A stretch of 64,000 nucleotides of DNA from positions 124,001-188,000 of the forward strand of contig JAHWDD010000011.1 of NCBI GenBank assembly GCA_023897205.1, read 5' to 3'. The notes under the pieces are model-generated. The model made no database searches. It was given only the letters and a program-made list of their open reading frames with translations, and was not told where the DNA came from. Position numbers and translations under genes: made by a program. The stretch is from Exophiala sp. HKRS030 (Eukaryota > Ascomycota > Eurotiomycetes > Chaetothyriales > Herpotrichiellaceae). This document shows, piece after piece, positions 42,247-56,957 of the stretch; within the stretch, counting starts at the first letter, position 1, and every line of letters starts with the position of its first letter.

Positions 42247-44472
42247 ATGGATGTTGACGAGTTTCCCACATCTCCTTCCAAACGCCAAAGAACAGCCTCG
42301 CCTGACGGAGACCGCCCTTCTTCTCAGAATGCGAACTTAACTAGCGGATGTGATGTTTTGACGATGCAGGCGTCAACAGAGAATACTTCGACTATTCCTG
42401 GACTCGGCCAATTAAAAGAACAAGTGTTGGAAAATATGACTAGTTCTCGGGACCCGAATTCTTTACTGGATGCGCTGATGCTCCAGGTCGAAGCCGAATC
42501 CTCTTCTGCTGCGCAACTTCAGCCGTCCTCAACCCAACCTCTCATGTCCATTGCAGATGGTGAACAGAACACCACACAAGAGAATCCGATGGCTGTTGGG
42601 GTACATGGGTCTCAAGCAGAAGTACAAAATCCTCGTCAGGATACCACAACTATCGACTCAATTAATGTAAACGAGGGCGAGTCGACCGCTCAAGTGACAC
42701 AAAACGCTGTTGCCCATGATGCCATGGTCGGTATCAACGCGGACACCAATGAAGCCATCCCGACAGTGAGAGACGAGGCCGGTGCCCCAGCTGCTCCGGT
42801 TGTGCCAGAGAGTTCTGAAGACATATCTCCAGCAGAACACTTGCACCCTCATGAGACCGCGGCCGAGGGCGCAGAGTGGGAGATCGACTCTTCACCTTAC
42901 GAATCATCTTCAGACTCCGATTCCTCGGACGACACCACATCTTCGGATGAAGACAGCGATGAAGATGTTGACGGAGAATATTCAATGCTTGATCCAGAAG
43001 AGACAGCTAGGATGCTGATGCAAGAAGATGGAGGCTCGGACGACGAAGGAGGTAGATCCCGAGACAAATCAGATGGTGCCCAGCTGCGGACGGCAAATGA
43101 GCGACAGGAAGAAGTGATACCGAAGCCTGATATCATTGTGACCAATGAAATGAAAGTCGAAGAATTGGGCAATGTTGAGTTCGTGGTTGAGAGCACAGTG
43201 GTGATCAAAGCGAAGACGTCTGGAGAATACCAGGTTCTCGAGTCTGGATCCTTGATCTGCCTCGAAAACCGATCTGTTGTCGGGGTTGTCGCAGACTTGA
43301 TAGGGCGAGTCGAAGAACCCCGGTATACGATCCGATTCACCAATGACGAGGCTATCGCAGAGGCTGGTCTCTCGCAGATCGGCACTGTAGTCTTCTACGT
43401 ACCCCAGCATTCAACCTTTGTTTTCACACAGCCTCTGAAGGCCGTCAAGGGCAGCGATGCATCGAATTTCCATGATGAAGAAGTGGGTGATGATGAGATG
43501 GAGTTTTCGGATGACGAAGCTGAAGCAGAGCACAAACGTCAAATGAAGGCGAGAAAACAAGGAAGGGGGGACACTGGTAGAGGCCGTGGTGGATCAAAGT
43601 TGGCAAGAGGATCATCACATCGTGGTAGTCGTGGAGCACACCTTCACCATAGCACCGATAACAACGGTTATGGTAACGGGTCGATTCAAATGAATTATGA
43701 TGATGTCCCGGACGGTGGTGATGAAGGGTATACTCCCCTTCAGAGGCCTGACAATATGGCCGAGGCTTTGTCGAGGGGCGAACAACCTCAAGAGAACAGT
43801 CACGGCCATCTACCTCCTCCTCCACCGTTTTTCCAGAACGGTAGACCTGATTTCGGGGGAAGAGGCAGAGGTCATCTCAGAGGACGAGGAGGGACTTCGC
43901 GAAATAACCGCGGCGGCGGCGGAGGGTTCAATCACTCTCGAGGTGGTGGCGGTGGCTTTAATAATCGCCAACAGCAGCACAACACCCACAGTTCCCAGGG
44001 TGGCTACCGACCCAACGCACCAGACCTCAATCTTCCTACAACCCCGTCGATCACACCACACAACATCTCATACCCTCCTACTACACCATCGCCGATGACT
44101 CCTCTGCCCAACGTCTCGTTCAGTTTCGGGGAGATGCAAGCACCACAAGCTGGAGTTCCCTTTATGCCACAGATGCCACAGATGCCACAGATGCCACAGA
44201 TGCCACAGATGCCAATGGGAATGTCTCCATCGTTCTTTGCTCAGTTTCAACAGACGCAGCCACAGCCATTTCAGCAGCGGCAACAGCAGCAACAGTTTCC
44301 ACCACAATTTCCACCCTCCAAACACGGTCAGCAGAATTTTGCTCCTGGTACCGAGTCCAAGACTTCATCGTCGCAACCGTTTCACAATCCGGGAGTGTGG
44401 GCAGGTAATCCTGCTCTTGCGGCAGCCTTGCAGAGACACGCAGAAGAGCAGAGAAGGAACCAAGGGTCTTGA
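42247..44472 (+). CDS. NAF1: H/ACA snoRNP assembly factor Naf1
   Basis: A 741-residue single-exon protein. Naf1 binds the Cbf5/dyskerin core during H/ACA snoRNP assembly in the nucleoplasm and is later replaced by Gar1. The N-terminal 220 residues are disordered and acidic, then Ser/Asp/Glu-rich (about 217-255). The Gar1/Naf1 core is at about 290-400: PDIIVTNEMKVEELGNVEFVV, ICLENRSVVGVVADLIGRVEEP, YTIRF and GTVVFYVPQHSTFVF, the usual six-stranded beta barrel. The C-terminal 300 residues contain RGG-type clusters (about 440-475 and 537-575), a tandem M-P-Q repeat (about 639-655) and Gln-rich tracts, all consistent with RNA binding. The start ATG is the first in the frame. The gene converges with AROM. 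Confidence 0.94.
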   Translation: MDVDEFPTSPSKRQRTASPDGDRPSSQNANLTSGCDVLTMQASTENTSTIPGLGQLKEQVLENMTSSRDPNSLLDALMLQVEAESSSAAQLQPSSTQPLMSIADGEQNTTQENPMAVGVHGSQAEVQNPRQDTTTIDSINVNEGESTAQVTQNAVAHDAMVGINADTNEAIPTVRDEAGAPAAPVVPESSEDISPAEHLHPHETAAEGAEWEIDSSPYESSSDSDSSDDTTSSDEDSDEDVDGEYSMLDPEETARMLMQEDGGSDDEGGRSRDKSDGAQLRTANERQEEVIPKPDIIVTNEMKVEELGNVEFVVESTVVIKAKTSGEYQVLESGSLICLENRSVVGVVADLIGRVEEPRYTIRFTNDEAIAEAGLSQIGTVVFYVPQHSTFVFTQPLKAVKGSDASNFHDEEVGDDEMEFSDDEAEAEHKRQMKARKQGRGDTGRGRGGSKLARGSSHRGSRGAHLHHSTDNNGYGNGSIQMNYDDVPDGGDEGYTPLQRPDNMAEALSRGEQPQENSHGHLPPPPPFFQNGRPDFGGRGRGHLRGRGGTSRNNRGGGGGFNHSRGGGGGFNNRQQQHNTHSSQGGYRPNAPDLNLPTTPSITPHNISYPPTTPSPMTPLPNVSFSFGEMQAPQAGVPFMPQMPQMPQMPQMPQMPMGMSPSFFAQFQQTQPQPFQQRQQQQQFPPQFPPSKHGQQNFAPGTESKTSSSQPFHNPGVWAGNPALAAALQRHAEEQRRNQGS
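44164..44211 (+). repeat. Nine-base tandem repeat encoding Met-Pro-Gln units
   Basis: Five exact copies of ATGCCACAG followed by a partial copy, encoding MPQ five times in the Naf1 C-terminal low-complexity tail. The identical DNA of the copies shows recent expansion rather than protein-level selection alone. Confidence 0.95.
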
Positions 44473-44922
44473 AATGGTTTTGTATAGTGTTGTTGTGGGT
44501 CTCAAGGCGAGACACCAAGGAGGTACGGTATCTTTCCCTGCATTTCTCGGTGGCAATGTTCTCGGAAAGTCTTGTTGTATCAAGTAGGTAAATAAGGCGA
44601 GGTGTGAGTATCCAAGTATCTACTGTATCATAACGGCGGTTGCTCGACAGACGACATCATTAATTAACCCATAAATTTCACCAGAAGTACGCGTCTTTTT
44701 CGTGGGGTTGGGGTGTGTGTGGGATTGTACTGTGTGATCCAATTGTACAGCGCTGTCCTACAAACAAAAATCTTTCATACCACTAAAGCTTTTGAAAAAA
44801 AGCGACCGTTTGGATCCGCCAGAGCGATCACGTACGAAGCTTGTGCAATCCCAGCTGAACGATGTGCGTCACCCTTGTACATCCTCCCCTTCAAATAGGT
44901 TGTGTCCGACTGTAAAATATTT
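44473..44922. other. Convergent 3' region of NAF1 and AROM
   Basis: About 450 bp between the two stop codons. No gene is seen. Confidence 0.5.
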
Positions 44923-49858
<4,936 letters not shown>

Positions 49859-49882
49859 TCACCTGACGGTACCAACAGTCAA

Positions 49883-49889
49883 TGAGTCA
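49883..49889. promoter_or_regulatory. Gcn4/Cpc1-type TGAGTCA element before AROM
   Basis: A perfect TGAGTCA lies 52 bp upstream of the AROM start codon. It is the core site of the bZIP activator of amino-acid biosynthesis (Gcn4 in yeast, Cpc1/CpcA in filamentous fungi). AROM genes are known targets of this control. That it acts here is inferred from position and sequence. Confidence 0.55.
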
Positions 49890-50334
49890 AGAGCTCGAGA
49901 AGGCTGGATTATTTTCAACTCTTGGCGCTTTATGCACTTGGCGGCACTAGATCAGCCTTGCAGAAAGGGGAAACGCATCAATTGGAGAGAACAGCGTCGC
50001 TTAAGTGGCACTAGTGACTTAGAACGAGGCTGTGGAATATTTCTCCAGCGGAGTTGACTTTATCCGTGAGCTTCGATTTTCTTGAACTATGCGGAAAAAA
50101 GTAGCAGGCTCTTCTTTCATATTCGCGATTATGCCTCACCTCAGTCTTAGCTTAGACTGAAGCTACCCAGGTATTCAAGGTTCCTCCCTACATACCCTTT
50201 ACCTCAGAGACCTACTCAACTTTGTGACCTTTCCATATTTTTAATCAGTACTCTTTAAATTTCTCACGCTTGCTCAAATGGCTTTCAAAATTCTCCTTGG
50301 TTGGAATCTTGGTTGGAATCTTGGATTGACCAGC
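49890..50334. other. Intergenic region
   Basis: Rest of the AROM promoter and the 3' region of the next minus-strand gene. A direct repeat CTTGGTTGGAAT lies at about 50297-50320. No gene is seen. Confidence 0.45.
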
Positions 50335-52113
50335 TCAATCTTCCTTAATACCACCAGTAGCCTGACGATGATCAGGAGTAGAACTCATGATGGTATCAGA
50401 AGTCTCTGCAGAAAGCAGCCCGCCTCTTCCTCTTACAGTCTCTACCGGAGATTGAGTCAGGACGCCGTCAGTGCCATCGATGATATTTTCCAGCTGTTCA
50501 TGATCACTAATTGCAGGAAATGCTGAGCTATGCTCGACGACACTGCTCGTTCTTCGAGCTTGGACATACTGACCGTCCGACATATTGGCGGCGAAGTTGA
50601 TCGTCTTGGTTCGGCCCTTCTGGAAGATCGAAGTCGGCACATCATCTGTGGTATCCTTGGTGGAAGACTTGTCAGGTGTGAGCTGTGGTCCAAATGTTGA
50701 ATTCCGCTTCAGACAATTCTTCTTCAGCTTGTAAGTCTCCCACCATGTAGTGTTATCATTGCGAATATGCGGGAATAGATCCCATTTGTCCATGCTTTCC
50801 TCTTCGGCATGGCTGAGAGCAAGCCAGGCGTAAAGGTCTTGGCGCTTCGTTGATCGTCCTCTCTCTTTGCGAGGACTGCCGCTCGACCATTCCGATGGGG
50901 CCGTCTCGACGAACTCATAGGATTCTGGCCACTCGCAGATTTCGGCTTTCAAACGTGAACCGATCCAGCAATTCCGCAGTTTTATCGGCTCAGATGACAA
51001 TGCATTCTCATCGGCTAATCGTTGGCGCTCTGATGCCATGGCACGTGTCTCAAGATATTTCCTCATCCATTCTGAAAATGTCTGGATCCATTTTGAGTCG
51101 TCGCAAGAGAACTTGAGTACCAACAGGAGCGTCGGCAACACAATGAGAACAACGGTATATAGCTGACTAGCCAAATCTGCCATACCGATCGCCACAATGT
51201 GGACCGCAAAAGCGAGCCAACCAATCGATCGAGCTACAAAATACATCCGCGGATGTAATAGCCTTGGGCCCTCGATGAACAAGGATGGCGGGGCGAGTAG
51301 TTCTTGTGGCATCCAGAATGTCACAGCCTTGGAGTCCGTCTGGATGATTAAGACTTTGGTTGAGGTTCCAGTCCATTCATCATCCGGATATTTGAGGTTG
51401 CTTCGATCAAAATTCGGACGTGCAATTGAATCTTCTGGATTGGAGACTCTTGCCCGCTCCTCTGCATGCTTTGGTGGGATAGAGTCCTGTGAAGAGGCGT
51501 CGAGTCGTCCTGTCCTACCACCATTTGTATCTTGACTTGATGCGTGGCTCCGCCTTCTCCTCTTCTCTTCCTCTTTTTCCCGGGCCTTCTTTACGACCTC
51601 ATTAACTCTGGCATCCACTGCGGCCCTTTGTTGGCCTACAACGTAAACCCGAACGATTATTGAGATATCCATAGCCAAGGCATTGGCGAAACCGTACCAG
51701 TCTCTCGATACGATGGTCAATGCCAGCAAAAAACCATTGAAGATGATGCTGATAATCAACGAGACGGTGATATCTTTCCATTGGGATCTCGGAGGAGTGA
51801 CCGTCCATATGACGAAGCTTCGGGTTTGCTCGAAGTCTTGAGACAGCATCCATCTTGTCAACCAGGCGGACAGATCGGTTGTATGGATACCTTGTGAAAC
51901 GTTGTAGAGGTTCCAGCCCGCGGCTTTGTCCGTAATTTGGTTGCCAGCAATGACGAACGCACCGAGTATCGGTAAATACTCAAGGTAGGCACATTTGACA
52001 AGGCGCCCTACTGCACCATTGACCTCATCTGCCCCGAGGAGGGTGACAAGACCGAGGGCGTCTATCTGGAAGGGCGACCAGTTGTGTACGGATTCCCATG
52101 GCACCCAGGTCAT
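50335..52113 (-). CDS. Large membrane protein of unknown function
   Basis: A 592-residue single-exon protein with at least four hydrophobic segments: about 38-58 (LEYLPILGAFVIAG), 115-135 (VSLIISIIFNGFLLALTIVSR), about 305-325 (SIGWLAFAVHIVAIGMADLA) and 325-345 (LYTVVLIVLPTLLLVLKFSC). A shorter one (LAMDISIIVRVYVVG) lies near 145-160. A charged, disordered cytosol-like loop (about 165-255, with EKEEEKRRRRS) splits the two membrane halves. The C-terminal 230 residues are polar and Ser/Thr-rich. I do not recognise the family. Membrane layout, length and an unbroken frame support a real gene. The ATG at 52113 is followed by MTWVPWESVHNWSPFQIDALG, which reads as a conserved start. Confidence 0.75.
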   Translation of the reverse strand: MTWVPWESVHNWSPFQIDALGLVTLLGADEVNGAVGRLVKCAYLEYLPILGAFVIAGNQITDKAAGWNLYNVSQGIHTTDLSAWLTRWMLSQDFEQTRSFVIWTVTPPRSQWKDITVSLIISIIFNGFLLALTIVSRDWYGFANALAMDISIIVRVYVVGQQRAAVDARVNEVVKKAREKEEEKRRRRSHASSQDTNGGRTGRLDASSQDSIPPKHAEERARVSNPEDSIARPNFDRSNLKYPDDEWTGTSTKVLIIQTDSKAVTFWMPQELLAPPSLFIEGPRLLHPRMYFVARSIGWLAFAVHIVAIGMADLASQLYTVVLIVLPTLLLVLKFSCDDSKWIQTFSEWMRKYLETRAMASERQRLADENALSSEPIKLRNCWIGSRLKAEICEWPESYEFVETAPSEWSSGSPRKERGRSTKRQDLYAWLALSHAEEESMDKWDLFPHIRNDNTTWWETYKLKKNCLKRNSTFGPQLTPDKSSTKDTTDDVPTSIFQKGRTKTINFAANMSDGQYVQARRTSSVVEHSSAFPAISDHEQLENIIDGTDGVLTQSPVETVRGRGGLLSAETSDTIMSSTPDHRQATGGIKED

Positions 52114-53193
52114 GATGATGATAAGCCCTGTGCGTGGGAGCCTCCACTGTTTTTCTCGGGAACAGCCAGAAGCTTGGATCCCACTTGTAGGACCGTGCCG
52201 AACTCAGGGCTCGATCAGGCTTGTGACGGATATGTGGGACCATGGGCAAACACGTAGTTGGTTTATGCTCTCGACCTTTTGACACCCTTGTTCTCGTTCA
52301 CTACAAGCATAGTGTGATAGAAGATGCTGTTGAGGCCTTCACAACATGAAGATACTGTAGCTGATTGAGGAGGTTAATGAAATTCGAGAATCTGCCACAT
52401 CAGTTTCAGCCCCAGAAGCTAAGCAAGGGTCCTGCAGGAAGCGAGGCCAGGCCTTTACCTAGGGCGGCCCTATCATGACGTGCCATGAGATGATTTCGTC
52501 TACCCAGACCCTGGCGGCCTGAACGCTTGCTGCACTGCTCATCTCCGTTTTCGACAGGGGCATGGAGTAATAAATGTACTCCCATACCACAAACTTGCTA
52601 TTGTATATGTATATACTGTATGTTGATCATCACCGTTGATGACATCGCCTTCTTCCTTTTGACTGAATGCACAGTCTGTCTGATGCAAATTTACAATCTA
52701 GAAGACATAGTGAGGCTAAGAAGTGCGTTCCTTTAACATGTTGTCTCGGTAAGGTGTTGACCGAAGATAATGCACCGACTCTCTTAGCGATGCAGCGAGA
52801 TCCTAGTGCTTTTCATTCAGAGGGACGTACCTTGGTTCCTTTGTTCAGACGAGGGTGGAAACGACTCCAGGGTTGAGCTTCTAACCACTGCCACGGTGAG
52901 CCCATGTCAAAGTGACGCTTTGAGTCTCTACCTGGATGTCTCGGATCGTATCAAAGCGGGAGTGCACTTGGTCATCATGGTCCTTTGTGTCCTCATTATG
53001 TGCGAAGCAGTTATGATAAGTCTTGAAGACGATGGACTTCATGTATAAATACTGCTCACTTTGCTCCAGAACCTTTTTCGTATCATCACCAAACAACAAC
53101 AAAGTCGGCCTTTGAAACAAACTTTGAAATCCAACAACCACGAACCACAAGACCCAACAATCAGGAGTGTGATACCCTGAAGCAGCTAGCAAG
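52114..53193. other. Divergent promoter region
   Basis: About 1.1 kb between the membrane-protein gene (-) and the small cysteine-protein gene (+). A TATAAATA box at 53044-53051 and a CA-rich leader precede the latter. No other gene is seen. Confidence 0.5.
53044..53051 (+). promoter_or_regulatory. TATA box of the small cysteine-protein gene
   Basis: TATAAATA lies 143 bp before the ATG at 53194. A CAACAAC-rich stretch typical of fungal leaders follows it. Confidence 0.5.
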
Positions 53194-53400
53194 ATGGATT
53201 CAAAGCAGGACACAGGCACCGGTATTGCACCACAGCAAGAAACCAATCCTCCAAAACCCCCAACCACTTCGGCTGACTCCCAACACGTTCTCGAGGCGAT
53301 CACATGTTCTGGCTGCTTCCAACCTGTACAAAATGGCGAGCAATTCCGACGTCTATGCAGTCAGTACTACTGCTCTGAATGCTACCTGGAGTTGCGTTAA
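53194..53400 (+). CDS. Small cysteine-rich protein, putative zinc-binding
   Basis: A 68-residue protein whose first 33 residues are polar and Pro/Gln-rich. The second half contains CSGCFQPVQ and then LCSQYYCSECYLELR, giving a C-x2-C-x14-C-x4-C-x2-C pattern that fits a small zinc ribbon or a half LIM/RING-like fold. A TATA box 143 bp upstream and a CA-rich leader support transcription. No signal peptide, so it is probably intracellular. I do not recognise the family. The spacing CxxC and YCxxC is the main reason to believe it is coding; frame length alone would not be enough. Confidence 0.55.
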   Translation: MDSKQDTGTGIAPQQETNPPKPPTTSADSQHVLEAITCSGCFQPVQNGEQFRRLCSQYYCSECYLELR

Positions 53401-54090
53401 TGAACGGCTGTTGTGCCCAGCGAAGATACACGAGAGGGTTACACCATGATTCATTACATTTATTACAGCATTTACACAATAAAGGCGTTGACGACTCTTC
53501 TTTTACGTTGACCTCTTGATCGAGCTAGCAACATTCAAATCGACACAATGAGAGACTTCAGTTCTAGGGAACGATGAGCTTTGAAGACGCTGGCGTCTAC
53601 AGTATAGTACTCCCGTCTTATGGGCGAGGATTTGGGTTCGGCAGTTTTCACAGTTTGGATGTTTGATGGAGGTTCAGGGCAATGACGGTACGAAAAGCAG
53701 TACATGTATAAGAAAGAGAAAGGAATAGAAGCGTAAGTATGCAATGGCAATTTTTCTTCATCTTTTTTGGTTCTATTTCATCCTTTCTTGGATATGCTCA
53801 GTGACACACGTTATCACAAGACCGGGCAACGATTAAGTACACTCCCTTCATCTCCAGCACAGGGCTTTCCCTCTTCCGAGAAGAACGAGTGATCCCAGTA
53901 GAGTATCTTTCCCTCATGAGTGCCGTCGACTTTTGGCCTTGTTGTATCGTGAATAGCGAATAGCAAGCAGATCGTGGTTGAAAGAGTCCCGTGCATGGAG
54001 TGAGATGGAAGATGTAGATGTCGAGCTTTTTAGGCGGGAAAATGCAGATACTGCATTCATGCACATTGAACAACTTGACTTCGCAACCTC
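53401..54090. other. Convergent 3' region
   Basis: Between the small cysteine-protein gene and RPS0. No gene is seen. Confidence 0.45.
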
Positions 54091-55004
54091 TTACCAGCCA
54101 GCAGTGGCGCCAGCGGTGGTCTCTTGAGCCCAGTCACCACCACCGGTACCAGGGTCGTTCCAGGTGGCATCAGCCTGAGGAGCACCCTCAATGCCCGGCG
54201 CAGCACCTGACTCTCCAGCCCAGTCCGCGTTGTCGGTGAAGCCGCGGTCAACAGCGGCCGGCCCGGCCTCGTCAGCACCAGGTTGCTTCTCCTCCTCCTT
54301 CTGCTCCTCAGACTCGGGATCACGGTAGAAGTACAGATCGACCACAACGTCCCAATCAACCTCGCGGTTAGCGAGAGTGCCTCGGAGACGGAGGACCTCA
54401 CGAGCCAACAACCACCAAACGAGACCGATGGCGTGACGACCCTTGTTGTTGGTGGGGATGGCGACGTCGACGAACTCGGTAGGGGAGTCGGTATCGCAGA
54501 GAGCAATGACTGGGATGTTGACGTACGAAGCCTCCTTGATGGCTTGGGCATCGGTGCGAGGGTCGGTAACAATGATCAAGCGGGGTTCCTTGAACGAGCG
54601 GGTGATGTAGTTGGTGAAGTTACCAGGGGTGAAACGACCAGCGATAGCGACAGCTCCGGTGTGAGCAGCGAACTTGAGGACAGCTCGTTGACCGTAGGGA
54701 CGGGCGGAGATTACACAGATGTCGGCTGGGTTGTCGATGGCGGCGATGATGCGGGCAGCGAGAACGATCTTCTCCCTGAACAATCACAGTTAGCAATGTT
54801 GTTCGGACGGTCTTCCTGAGAACTTCCTTACCAAGTCTTTGAGATGTTGATCACATTGACACCATCAGGTCGAGTCTTCCATAGGTATGGCTCCATGTGC
54901 ACCTGCAAGTTCTTAGATCCCAGGTGACATTGTGCGGCCAGGAGCATCTCAATGTCCTGGGACGTAGGGTTGAAGATAGCGGGAAGGTTGGATGGGCTCG
55001 CCAT
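54091..55004 (-). CDS. RPS0: 40S ribosomal protein S0 (uS2)
   Basis: Two exons (55004-54832 and 54775-54091) give 285 residues. uS2 sits at the head-body junction of the small subunit and is needed for 18S rRNA maturation. The N-terminus ([20 protein letters not shown], then [20 protein letters not shown]) and the core ([71 protein letters not shown]) are diagnostic of the eukaryotic RPS0/RPSA form. The C-terminal 70 residues are acidic with repeated Asp-Trp and Thr-Trp units, as in other fungi. The intron (54831-54776) is canonical. The gene is head to head with mitochondrial uS15m. Confidence 0.97.
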
Positions 55005-55278
55005 GTTTGCGACTGTGTTGAGCGACTTGAATCGAGTGAGTTCTTAGAGGAATGGCAAGCTGAAGAAATGCGAACTGCGATTGTAGAGGATCGGCCTTGG
55101 AATCGCAGGAAAGTTCGTGCGACAAATTTCCGCCAAGATTTTAAGACGCTTGGCCTATTATGGATTAGGGCCTTCCGGGGCCGGAATTATGTTTCTGCGA
55201 AGGGAGGTCCCGAAGTTCTTCAAGTATTTCGTCCAGAGTTGCTGCAGGAGACTGTGCTACCATCAGAACAAAGCAACA
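55005..55278. promoter_or_regulatory. Shared divergent promoter of RPS0 and mitochondrial uS15
   Basis: Only 274 bp separate the start codons of a cytosolic and a mitochondrial small-subunit ribosomal protein gene. Both promoters and both leaders must fit in this space. No clear TATA box is visible. Confidence 0.6.
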
Positions 55279-56261
55279 ATGCCTCCACGCGCATTACCTA
55301 CCGTGGTAAGCAGCGTGTTCAACTGTGAGTAGAGATGTTTTACTGTCAGGACTCTAGTTAACTTATCTATCCAGTGACAAGCCTCCTTCAGAGCTTGCCT
55401 GCGGCATCACGGAATCATGCCTTCACAAAATGTTCCACATGCCTTTTTTCGACCACAGCTCCATTGGATGCGAAAAGAGCAAAGAAACGAAAAGTCAGGA
55501 AGCATAAACATATCGACCCTTATCGAGTAGCTCAGGCTCGTCAAAGGAAGTCCGCGAACCTTGCCCGACAAAATGTCCTAGAAGAAGAACGAAAACTCGC
55601 TTTGGGTGATCCCATCAGATCACGACCAACTCCCTTCGTCAACTCGCTTCGCGCTCGGGGTCCTCTCCAGACATTAAAGGGAGATCACCTGAACTATTTT
55701 CTGAAAAAGGACGACGTGGACAAGTCATTGGAGTACTCGCGATGGCTTACCGAACCTCTCCCACAAGAGAGTCCTGTACCCGGACACGCCGAAGAGTTTC
55801 AGAAGAAGATCCAGGAGCATGCTGCTTCTCATGAGAATGCTTCCAAGGCTTTGTTGGCGATAGCAGATCTGGAGAATGCCAGCAGCAAAGACAGACTTCG
55901 TATCAACATTCAACGATGCATTGAAGAGTTTGGTCGCCACAACACCGACTCTACCATACCACCTAAACCACAAAGTCTGCATGCACAAGGGTCAAGCACA
56001 GTGAAGCGACGAGTCGGATCTGACACCGGCTCTCCTGAAGTGCAAATAGCAATCATGACGGCCAAGATCAACGTGCTGGCGGATAATTTACACCATAACG
56101 ATAAGAACAACAAGCGAGGTCTACGATTGCTGGTTCACAAAAGACAGAAGTTAATGGCTTACCTGAGGCGGCAGGACAGAGGAGGTCCTCGATGGCAGAA
56201 CGTTGTCGACAAACTTGGCTTGAATGATGCCATGTGGAAGGGTGAGATCAGCTTGCCTTGA
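55279..56261 (+). CDS. MRPS28: Mitochondrial small ribosomal subunit protein uS15m
   Basis: Two exons (55279-55324 and 55375-56261) give 310 residues. The 50-nt intron has a GTGAGT donor, a GTTAAC branch region and a CCAG acceptor. Residues 1-30 are Ser/Arg/Ala-rich and can act as a mitochondrial targeting sequence. The last 95 residues are the uS15 domain: RVGSDTGSPEVQIAIMTAKI, LADNLHHNDKNNKRGLRLL and VHKRQKLMAYLRRQD. The N-terminal extension of about 210 residues is typical of fungal mitochondrial uS15 (yeast Mrps28). An alternative donor at 55306 would not keep the frame. The start ATG leads straight into the presequence. Confidence 0.93.
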
Positions 56262-56957
56262 TATGATAGTCTTTGGGCAAGGAGTTTTGTACAATTACAT
56301 GTCAACAACACTGCATGAGCTGGTTCAAGCTACTGTAGATTCTACAGAAAGAGTCAATTTCTTACAGTATCCTATTTCCATATCATGCCGAGTCTGGGTG
56401 TGATGTTGGTGATTGATTCCCTTGCTCATTTGCTGTCCACCATCAGTCAAGCCAGTTCTATTCGGGGAAATCTAGTCACAAGAGACATATCATTTAAAGC
56501 TGCTGAACGTACTGTGTCATCAACTACGTTCCTCTATTTCGGCTGTTGCGTTTGGTTACTTCGCCTGCAATGTCGTCGCATCCTTGGCTATTCAGCTTCC
56601 ATAGGTGCCTGTTTGAACATTACCTCAAGCACTCACAAAATCGGACTCTTCAATTGTCTTTGTTGTTGTCTTGGTAATCAACCCTTACATTGGTATAGAG
56701 CACGCCATTTGCCAATGCTCCGTCTTTACGCGTGCACGAACGAGACCCGGGGAAGTATTTACCCCCCATTTCCATCATGACTCGACCTTTGCCTCATGGA
56801 CGAATACATCGTTTACTAATCCCCAAGCAGCGTGCCACCACCATTGCTCAGGCCAGTCATAAATGCAAATAAAGTCTGGCATCGAGCACTTATATAACTC
56901 TGTAGCCGGGGCTGGTACAGAGATTGCCTCGTGCAACTGATCAGATCAACAATCATC
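56262..56957. other. Intergenic region
   Basis: About 700 bp. A TATATAA-like sequence near 56890 lies about 65 bp upstream of the hydrolase start. The 131-codon open stretch at 56385-56780 has no family signature and is not called. Confidence 0.45.

Noticed and set aside
56385..56780. 131-codon plus-strand frame downstream of uS15m
   Set aside because: No family signature, no evident promoter, and composition like translated noncoding DNA.
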